A DNA stretch of 64,000 bases from Pseudothermotoga_B sp051235805 (GTDB lineage Bacteria; Thermotogota; Thermotogae; Thermotogales; DSM-5069). The stretch spans positions 1,674,001-1,738,000 of the forward strand of contig NZ_JBPNXV010000001.1 of NCBI RefSeq assembly GCF_051235805.1, read 5' to 3'. Below are positions 57,900 to 64,000 of this stretch, in pieces (the first letter of the stretch is position 1; each line of letters opens with the position of its first letter). The notes beneath the pieces were generated by a model. That model saw nothing but the letters and a program-made list of their open reading frames with translations, was not told the origin of the DNA and searched no databases. A program made the position numbers and the translations under genes.

Positions 57900-60488
57900 A
57901 TGGACCTCGGTACCCGTTACACACCGGAACAAATAGAGAAAAAATGGTATGCCAGGTGGTTGGAGAAAGGTTATTTCACTCCCAAAGGGAGTGGCACACC
58001 TTTTGTCATCGTGATACCACCTCCAAATATAACTGGACGCATCCACATGGGACATGCTCTAAACATCACCCTTCAAGACATTCTCGTGCGCTACAAGAGG
58101 ATGTGTGGCTTTGACACTCTTTGGCTACCAGGAGAAGACCATGCAGGTATCGCAACACAGAATGCCGTTGAAAGATTCTTGGAAAGCCAGGGCAAGAGGC
58201 GTGAAGAACTCGGCAGAAATAGATTTGTCGAATTGGTCTGGCAGTGGGCGGAGAAGTACAGAACTGAGATTCGTCAACAGATAGAGACCCTTGGTGCTTC
58301 GGTGGATTGGACCAGAGAAAGGTTCACCTTGGATGAAGGACTTTCAGCAGCCGTTAGAAAGGTTTTCGTTGAGTTATACAGACGAGGCTTAATATACAAA
58401 GGCAAATACATGGTCAACTGGTGTCCGCGGTGTAAGACCGTTCTTTCGGACGAAGAAGTCGAACATGAAGAGAGTAAGGCGAAGTTGTATTACGTCAAAT
58501 ATCCTTTGTGTGGTGAAGATGGATATATAGCTGTTGCAACAACAAGACCTGAGACAATGCTCGGTGATACGGCCGTTGCGGTGAATCCAAAAGACGAAAG
58601 GTACAGAGAGTTCGTCGGAAAAAAGGTTATTCTCCCATTAGTCAACAAGGAAATACCGATAATCGCCGATGAATATGTCGATTTAGAATTTGGTACCGGT
58701 GCGGTCAAGATAACTCCTTCACATGATCCTAACGATTTCGAGGTGGCAAAACGACACAACCTCCCATTTTTGGAGATCTTCGACGATGAGGCAAGAGTAA
58801 ACGAAAACGGTGGCGCTTACAGAGGATTAGACCGATATAAAGCCAGGGAAAAGATCGTTCAAGATCTCGAGACAAATGGATATCTTTTGAAAACAGAGGA
58901 CATAAGCCACGCAGTTGGACATTGTTACAGGTGTGAAAGCATGATTGAGCCTCGAGTAATGGATCAATGGTTTGTCAGCATGAAGCCGCTGGCAGAGAAA
59001 GCCATTGAAGCTGTTGAAACAGATCAAATTCGCTTCGTACCAACAAGGTGGAAGAAGGTATATCTGCACTGGATGTACAATGTACGCGATTGGTGTATCA
59101 GTAGACAACTCTGGTGGGGACATAGGATACCTGTTTGGTATTGTAATGACTGTGGAGAAACCATCGTTTCGGAAAAAGACCCCACTCAGTGCCCTAAATG
59201 CGGTTCGAAATCACTCACTCAAGATGAAGATGTTCTGGATACGTGGTTTTCTTCTGCGCTGTGGCCCTTCTCAACACTCGGATGGCCCGAGAAAACAGAT
59301 GATCTTAAGAGATATTATCCGACATCGGTATTGGTGACAGGCTTTGACATAATTTTCTTCTGGGTTGCGAGAATGATCGTGATGGGTTACGAGTTCATGC
59401 ACGACAAACCTTTCACAGATGTTTATATCCACCAACTGATACGTGATAAGTACGGAAGGAAGATGAGCAAATCCTTGGGAAATGGAATAGACCCAATAGA
59501 TATGTCTCTAAAGTATGGTATGGATCCAGTTAGATTCACTTTAGCCATTCTTGCAGCACAGGGAAGTGATATAAAACTCGATGAAAGATATTTCGACACC
59601 TACAGAAAATTCGCAAACAAGATCTGGAATGCAACGAGATTTGCCTTGATCAACCTCGAAGGCTATCAGGAAAAACAACTCGAAGGACTTTCATTAGCTG
59701 ATAGATGGATTCTCACAAGACTGCAAAAGACAGTCAACACAGTCACACAAGCCCTTGAAAACTACGAATTCAACGTTGCCGCAAGATCGATCTATGAATT
59801 TTTCTGGAATGAATTCTGTGATTGGTACATAGAATCAGCGAAAATCACTTTGAACAGTGATGCAAGACTCACTACTCAGAACGTCCTGGTTAAGGTACTA
59901 GATACAAGCCTGAGGCTCCTTCACCCATTCACACCATTTTTGGCAGAAGAGTTGTGGCAGAACCTACCAATTGCCGGTGAATCGATTACAATTGCGAGCT
60001 GGCCCAAGGCTAACGAGATGATAATTGACAATACTGCAGAAAGGGAATTTGAAAAGATCATGCAAATAGTCAGAGGCATAAGAAATGTCAGAGCAGAATT
60101 GAACATGCCCATCAAGAATGGAAGCAAGATCTATGTTGTTGGCCAATCTCTCTCCAAAGAAGCAGAATCTCTTATCAAACACCTTGCAAATGTCGAGAAA
60201 ATAGAAGTTGTTTCAAAGAAGCCAGCCAGCAGTGCAACTGCTTATTTCGATGAACAACAACACATCTATGTTGACACAGCTGACATGGATTTAACAGCTG
60301 AAATCAGCAGACTGGAAAAGAACATCGAAAAACTCTCAAAAGAAAGAGAGTGGCAGACGAAGAAGCTCTCAGATGATAGCTTTTTGTCTCATGCTTCACA
60401 AGAGGCAATTGAAGATGCTCGCAACAAGCTTTTGCAAGCAGAGGCGCGCTTGAAAGTCTTGCAGCAGATCTTGGAGGACCTGAAATGA
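57900..60488 (+). CDS. valS: Valyl-tRNA synthetase
   Basis: Class I synthetase of 862 residues: PPPNITGRIHMGHALN (HIGH-type), CP1 editing domain (about 160-380; TTRPETMLGDTAVAV), GRKMSKSLGNGIDP (KMSKS), anticodon domain and C-terminal coiled coil (SRLEKNIEKLSKE). CPRC and CPKC zinc-type Cys pairs are seen. ATG 57900 has GGAGGTG 8 bases upstream; 57870 would read through that site. Confidence 0.97.
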   Translation: MDLGTRYTPEQIEKKWYARWLEKGYFTPKGSGTPFVIVIPPPNITGRIHMGHALNITLQDILVRYKRMCGFDTLWLPGEDHAGIATQNAVERFLESQGKRREELGRNRFVELVWQWAEKYRTEIRQQIETLGASVDWTRERFTLDEGLSAAVRKVFVELYRRGLIYKGKYMVNWCPRCKTVLSDEEVEHEESKAKLYYVKYPLCGEDGYIAVATTRPETMLGDTAVAVNPKDERYREFVGKKVILPLVNKEIPIIADEYVDLEFGTGAVKITPSHDPNDFEVAKRHNLPFLEIFDDEARVNENGGAYRGLDRYKAREKIVQDLETNGYLLKTEDISHAVGHCYRCESMIEPRVMDQWFVSMKPLAEKAIEAVETDQIRFVPTRWKKVYLHWMYNVRDWCISRQLWWGHRIPVWYCNDCGETIVSEKDPTQCPKCGSKSLTQDEDVLDTWFSSALWPFSTLGWPEKTDDLKRYYPTSVLVTGFDIIFFWVARMIVMGYEFMHDKPFTDVYIHQLIRDKYGRKMSKSLGNGIDPIDMSLKYGMDPVRFTLAILAAQGSDIKLDERYFDTYRKFANKIWNATRFALINLEGYQEKQLEGLSLADRWILTRLQKTVNTVTQALENYEFNVAARSIYEFFWNEFCDWYIESAKITLNSDARLTTQNVLVKVLDTSLRLLHPFTPFLAEELWQNLPIAGESITIASWPKANEMIIDNTAEREFEKIMQIVRGIRNVRAELNMPIKNGSKIYVVGQSLSKEAESLIKHLANVEKIEVVSKKPASSATAYFDEQQHIYVDTADMDLTAEISRLEKNIEKLSKEREWQTKKLSDDSFLSHASQEAIEDARNKLLQAEARLKVLQQILEDLK

Positions 60489-61807
60489 GTTATCTTGAAA
60501 TGCTTGAATATCTTTACAAAGAGAGACCGTCTGGCAAGATAACACTCGGTCTTGAAAGAATACAGCATTTGTGTAGGAACCTTGCAGATCCACAGAACAG
60601 CTTTAGGAGTGTTCACATAACAGGAACGAACGGCAAAGGTTCTGTAACGCGTTTTTTGAGTTGGCTTTTCATAGAACACGGTTTGAAGACTGGAAGTTAC
60701 TACTCACCACACCTATCGACCTTTAAAGAGAGAATCTTAGTAAACGAGGAATTCGTCGCAGAAAAAGAAATTTTAGAAGCTTTCAACGCAGTTCAAAAAG
60801 TTGCGATTCAGATGGACAGAGAAGGCGAACATTTCAAACCGAGCTTTTTCGAATTCACTACCGCGATGGCTTTCAAAATATACCAGATGATGAAAGTACA
60901 GGCTGGATCAATCGAGGTGGGTCTTGGAGGAAGGTTCGATGCCACGAATGTCTTAATGCCTGAAGTGAGTGTGATCGTTACTGTAGATTACGATCACATG
61001 CACATACTCGGAGAGACTCTCGAAAAGATCGCTTTTGAAAAAGCTGGAATAATAAAGGTTCAAATACCAACAGTATGCGGTGAGACCAAAGAGGAACCGT
61101 TGAAGGTCTTGAACAAGATCGCAGAAGAGAGAAAAAGTAAGCTGTACCTATTCGGAAGAGATTTCTCTTACGAAAAGAGGAAACTTGCCTTTCTCGATAA
61201 TCATTTTGATTTCTACGGCGAGAAGAGCTTTAAAGATTTGAAGATATCTCTCAATGGTGAACATCAGTTTCTGAACGCGTCGGTCGCACTTGAAGCATTT
61301 CTCATCTTTGCTCAGAGGGCTGGTTTGGAAGTGAATGAACTGGCGATCAGAAAAGCCTTAGATAAGACAAGCATGCCGGGTCGTTTCGAGGTATTCGGTT
61401 CTCAGCCGATGGTCATCTTCGATGGCGCACACAATTTACCTGCAGCAAAGATATTGAGAAAGGCTATCGTTGACTATCTTGCAGATCAAAAGATTGGAGC
61501 AGTGATAGGCATCGTGGATGACAAAGACAAGAAAGGTGTTCTCTCAGAGATAGCACCACTTTTCGATAGAATCATCATTACAAGACCTTTTTCACACAGG
61601 GCTCAAAACCCACAAGAAACTTTTGATATCGCAAGGCAGTTCAACAAAAATGTGGATTTCGAACCAGAACCAGTAAAAGCTTATGAAAAACTAAAAGATA
61701 AAGGTTATGAGACGATAATAATAACAGGATCACTGTACTTGGTTGGCTACTTGAGGGACTACATCACCGACGGTCGCCTTGAAGATGAATGGGCGATTGT
61801 GAGGTGA
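60485..61807 (+). CDS. folC: Folylpolyglutamate synthase / dihydrofolate synthase
   Basis: Mur-ligase-type ATPase of 440 residues: VHITGTNGKGSVTRFLSWL P-loop, YYSPHLSTFKERI, GGRFDATNV, MPGRFEVF and FDGAHNLPAAK. It adds glutamates to folates; tetrahydrofolate is the acceptor of GcvT. Starts at ATGA overlapping the valS stop. Whether it also has dihydrofolate synthase activity is not clear. Confidence 0.95.
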   Translation: MSYLEMLEYLYKERPSGKITLGLERIQHLCRNLADPQNSFRSVHITGTNGKGSVTRFLSWLFIEHGLKTGSYYSPHLSTFKERILVNEEFVAEKEILEAFNAVQKVAIQMDREGEHFKPSFFEFTTAMAFKIYQMMKVQAGSIEVGLGGRFDATNVLMPEVSVIVTVDYDHMHILGETLEKIAFEKAGIIKVQIPTVCGETKEEPLKVLNKIAEERKSKLYLFGRDFSYEKRKLAFLDNHFDFYGEKSFKDLKISLNGEHQFLNASVALEAFLIFAQRAGLEVNELAIRKALDKTSMPGRFEVFGSQPMVIFDGAHNLPAAKILRKAIVDYLADQKIGAVIGIVDDKDKKGVLSEIAPLFDRIIITRPFSHRAQNPQETFDIARQFNKNVDFEPEPVKAYEKLKDKGYETIIITGSLYLVGYLRDYITDGRLEDEWAIVR

Positions 61808-61812
61808 TGAGT

Positions 61813-62379
61813 TTGGTCTATGCTGTAAAAGGAACAGTGCGCTATAAAGAAGCAAGCACTTTGTTGATAGAACTTCAAAACATCACAATAAGAGTTTGGT
61901 GTGACAGTGAGAGTATTGAAAGATCATCAATAGGACAACAAGTAGAGCTTTTTACTCACCTTGAATTGAATCAAAGCGAAGTGGTTCTCTATGGTTTCTC
62001 GAGAAAGGAAAAGTTGCACATCTTTGAAAAGATATTGAAGGTGTCGAAGATAGGTCCCAAAACCGCCCTGAAGATAGTTGGGTCGGTAGAGCCTGAGGAG
62101 TTTGTTCACTTGATCATCAACAAAGACGTTGAAAGATTGGGGCAACTTCCAGGAATTGGGAAGAAAACTGCAGAGAGATTAATAGCAGAGTTAAAGGACG
62201 AGCAATTCGAAGTAGACTCAGAATACTCCACACAGTTGTTCGATGCGATCGAAGCTCTCGTGGCATTGGGTTTTGGTAGAACTGAATCGAGTGAGGCTGC
62301 ACGATCTGTTTTCAAGAACTCTATGAGTACCGAACAGATCGTGAAGGAGGCGCTTAGGAAACTCACGAAAAGGAAGTAG
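61813..62379 (+). CDS. ruvA: Holliday junction branch migration protein RuvA
   Basis: Protein of 188 residues: OB-fold N-terminus (YAVKGTVRYKEASTLLIEL), helix-hairpin-helix motifs (VSKIGPKTALKIVG; LGQLPGIGKKTAERLIAELKD) and C-terminal RuvB-binding domain (ALVALGFGRTESSEAA). TTG 61813 has GAGGTGA 6 bases upstream and matches RuvA N-termini; ATG 61807 is the alternative. Confidence 0.94.
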   Translation: MVYAVKGTVRYKEASTLLIELQNITIRVWCDSESIERSSIGQQVELFTHLELNQSEVVLYGFSRKEKLHIFEKILKVSKIGPKTALKIVGSVEPEEFVHLIINKDVERLGQLPGIGKKTAERLIAELKDEQFEVDSEYSTQLFDAIEALVALGFGRTESSEAARSVFKNSMSTEQIVKEALRKLTKRK

Positions 62380-62383
62380 TGTT

Positions 62384-62863
62384 ATGAGAGTCGAGGGTCT
62401 GCAAAACCCATTTTTAGGTTACAGACTCGATCCAGGAGAACCAGGGCTCTCACATTCGGCGACAGCCAGCCGAAGTGTTTTGCGTGTTCTTTCTCAAGAG
62501 ATAAGTAACTGGCTCGCGTTCAAGAGAGAAGCTTTGGAAAACGGTGGAGTGATAATTCAAGGCGGCATAAGTCTTGATCTGAGAAAACGTGGTTCTTTCC
62601 TTGCAGCCGTCGCTGGCAAAACCACAGCGTGGATATATTATCCTTCACAGAAAAACGATCAAGCCGTTCAAGAAGGTTATAAGGAGAGAGTTCAGCAAGA
62701 GATTCAGAAGCTGGAAGCCAGACTGAGTTCAACTGTGAATGAAGAAGAAAAACAAAAACTTGAAGAGCAACTCACCCTTCTTAAGATGATGTTGAGTATG
62801 CCTGCTCAGTTATTAAAAGATCTCCTGATGCCCATGGGTATACTCTTAGACGTCTTGGTTTGA
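62384..62863 (+). CDS. Hypothetical protein with coiled coil
   Basis: Protein of 159 residues, not recognised. N-terminus has Gly/Pro-rich NPFLGYRLDPGEPGLSHS. A coiled coil covers about residues 95-133 (QQEIQKLEARLSSTVNEEEK), and the C-terminus is hydrophobic and helical (LKDLLMPMGILLDVLV). No signal peptide. Start ATG 62384, 4 bases after ruvA, AGGAAG upstream. It overlaps the convergent HD-GYP gene by 18 bases. Confidence 0.65.
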   Translation: MRVEGLQNPFLGYRLDPGEPGLSHSATASRSVLRVLSQEISNWLAFKREALENGGVIIQGGISLDLRKRGSFLAAVAGKTTAWIYYPSQKNDQAVQEGYKERVQQEIQKLEARLSSTVNEEEKQKLEEQLTLLKMMLSMPAQLLKDLLMPMGILLDVLV

Positions 62864-63715
62864 GTTCATCATTTCAACAAAGACTTCGACCAGCTTTGGA
62901 TCGAACATCTTTGAACTCTGGTCTTCAACCATTTTCAGAGCCTCGTCTTTCTTCTTCGGACCTACACCCCATTCGGAGGTCACAAAATGAGTCAACTCAT
63001 CGTAGTAGTCACAAATAGCTATTATCCTTGCAAAAAGGGGAATCTCTTCACCAGCTAAGCCATCAGGGTATCCCTTGCCATCCCACCTTTCATGGTGAGA
63101 TCTCACAGGAGGTACCAAATCCCAAAGGAATTCTATAGTTGAAAGGTATATCGAACCCATAATAGTGTGATCCCTTGGCATATCTTCAAGAATCCTTATT
63201 CTCGTCGGGGTAAACATCATCAACTGTTCTATGCCGATCTTGCCAACGTCGTGTAACATGCTTGCTTCGACGAGTAATGACTGTTCCTTTTCCGTCAAAT
63301 TCAGTTTCATTGCCATTTTCTTGGCGAGCTTTGCAACTCTTTGAGAATGACTAAAACCTCCTTTGTCTTCCACTTCCATCAGCACTACCATGGCTTGGAG
63401 TATGCTGCTTATGATCTTACGAGCCCATTTAGTGCTGGTCAAACCAGATTTCAATCCATCTCTATCGAGATAAGCCTTCAAAAACGCCCAAAGCGCTTGA
63501 AAGTTTTCATCGATCTTTTCGAAGCAAGCCATCAAATTACCACAAGCGTAAAACTCTGCCTTGTTATCTTTCCCGATCACAACTTGGAAAGATACATCGT
63601 CTTTAAAAGTATCTGTTAAGACAAGTTGAGGAGAATCACTCTCCTCAACTTGTGCCATCTTCTTGAAGAACTCGCCTATCTTTTGATCTACTTCACCAAG
63701 AACCTCAACCTTCAC
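62846..63715 (-). CDS. HD-GYP domain protein
   Basis: Soluble protein of 289 residues. The N-terminal 100 residues are of unknown fold. The HD-GYP domain (about 110-285) has FSHSQRVAKLAKKMA, MLHDVGKIGIEQL, HHERWDGKGYPDGLAGEEIP and IIAICDYYDELTH. Predicted c-di-GMP phosphodiesterase, although the post-GYP part is divergent. GTG 63715 is used (GGAGGA 6 bases upstream); GTG 63721 is closer to that site. Directly follows thrS (2-base gap). Confidence 0.85.
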   Translation of the reverse strand: MKVEVLGEVDQKIGEFFKKMAQVEESDSPQLVLTDTFKDDVSFQVVIGKDNKAEFYACGNLMACFEKIDENFQALWAFLKAYLDRDGLKSGLTSTKWARKIISSILQAMVVLMEVEDKGGFSHSQRVAKLAKKMAMKLNLTEKEQSLLVEASMLHDVGKIGIEQLMMFTPTRIRILEDMPRDHTIMGSIYLSTIEFLWDLVPPVRSHHERWDGKGYPDGLAGEEIPLFARIIAICDYYDELTHFVTSEWGVGPKKKDEALKMVEDQSSKMFDPKLVEVFVEMMNSNQDV

Positions 63716-63717
63716 AT

Positions 63718-64000
63718 TCACTCCTCCATTAAACTCTTCAACGCTCGAGTCTTGATTTCCTCTATGATCACATTTAGAACAGACTCAACTGATCTGTTGG
63801 CAAACTCATTACCCTTTCTCGTTCTCACCGAAACTGTAGCGGTTTTTTCTTCTTTGTCTCCCACGATGAACATGTATGGAATTTTCATCGACTGAGCATC
63901 TCTTATTTTGTAACCGAGTGTCTCGCGTCTCAAATCCACTTCCACTCTGATATTCTTCTCAACCAGTATCCCTTTGACCTTTTCAGCGTATTCATGATGC
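63718..64000 (-). CDS. thrS: Threonyl-tRNA synthetase (C-terminal part, continues beyond window)
   Basis: The frame is open from the right edge. It reads HHEYAEKVKGILVEKNIRVE then VDLRRETLGYKIRDAQSMKIPYMFIVGDKEE, the anticodon-binding domain of ThrRS. GTG at 63945 is internal. The C-terminus ends KSLMEE. The catalytic domain and any TGS/editing domain lie outside. Confidence 0.92.
   Translation of the reverse strand, partial: HHEYAEKVKGILVEKNIRVEVDLRRETLGYKIRDAQSMKIPYMFIVGDKEEKTATVSVRTRKGNEFANRSVESVLNVIIEEIKTRALKSLMEE

Noticed and set aside
1..64000. tRNA genes, CRISPR arrays, IS elements or prophage
   Set aside because: No cloverleaf sequences, repeat-spacer patterns, transposase or phage genes were recognised; intergenic spaces are mostly too short.

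Overview
The window looks like a chromosomal segment of a thermophilic Thermotogales bacterium, most likely Pseudothermotoga or a close relative. The evidence is the protein set: Gram-positive-type PolC, an SLH/coiled-coil/membrane-anchor protein resembling Thermotoga Omp-alpha, PPi- and ATP-dependent phosphofructokinases, a Na+-type membrane pyrophosphatase, the acetylase route to diaminopimelate, and T. maritima-like GcvT, PsuG and PfkA. Genes are tightly packed, TTG and GTG starts are very common, and Shine-Dalgarno sites are strong (GGAGG/GAGGTGA). I see no rRNA, tRNA, IS element, prophage or CRISPR array. The taxonomic call is an inference from protein recognition only.

Layout: 1-2153 (+) is the 3' part of polC. 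2269-11107 (+) is an eleven-gene collinear run: metallophosphoesterase, rsmG, lipoate/octanoate transferase, rsmI, MarR regulator, then three envelope genes (PEGA protein, Omp-alpha-like rod, LptA/OstA-like protein), serS, rsmE and an unknown. 11098-15812 (-) is EamA transporter, kal, kce, guaA and an MFS transporter. 15940-19612 is a FapA/DUF342 gene convergent with a sensor HD-GYP protein. 19698-22313 (+) is proS-ftsY. 22314-31087 (-) begins with a leader RNA carrying a 33-codon ORF and mutually exclusive hairpins, followed by dapH, a class III aminotransferase and N-acetyl-DAP deacetylase, then hppA, a degenerate PFK paralogue, sdaAB, sdaAA and DUF2804. 31265-32527 (+) is PPi-PFK. 32560-35299 (-) is a tiny Lys/Pro-rich gene and a HAD/nucleotidase/membrane-protein group. 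35413-39863 (-) is the complete glycine cleavage operon (DUF2007, gcvT, gcvH, gcvPA, gcvPB). 39925-43718 (+) is pfkA, pyk and a PAS-GAF-GGDEF cyclase. 43697-47516 (-) is Zn-peptidase, LacI regulator, EamA transporter, nitroreductase and psuG. 47580-56340 (-) is rplU-prp-rpmA, rplM-rpsI, dnaG-rpoD-phoH, a 7TM-type HD phosphohydrolase, ybeY and DUF1015. 56582-57846 (+) is a three-gene DUF2089/YvlB-like cassette. 57900-62863 (+) is valS-folC-ruvA plus an unknown. 62846-64000 (-) is a second HD-GYP protein and the 3' end of thrS.

How the genes work together: central carbon and PPi metabolism (three PFK-family genes, pyk, PPi-driven ion pump) is interleaved with one-carbon and amino-acid metabolism (glycine cleavage, L-serine dehydratase, lysine/DAP synthesis, part of lysine fermentation). 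A second theme is cyclic-nucleotide signalling (one GGDEF, two HD-GYP, one PgpH-like HD protein, one FapA-like protein). A third is outer-envelope ('toga') construction. The most interesting signals are the dapH leader, the DUF2089 cassette whose membrane protein and cytosolic protein share a C-terminal domain, the PFK paralogue lacking its nucleotide site, the free-standing 26-residue Lys/Pro gene with its own promoter and terminator, and unusual initiation sites for phoH (apparent CTG) and dnaG (no local SD).
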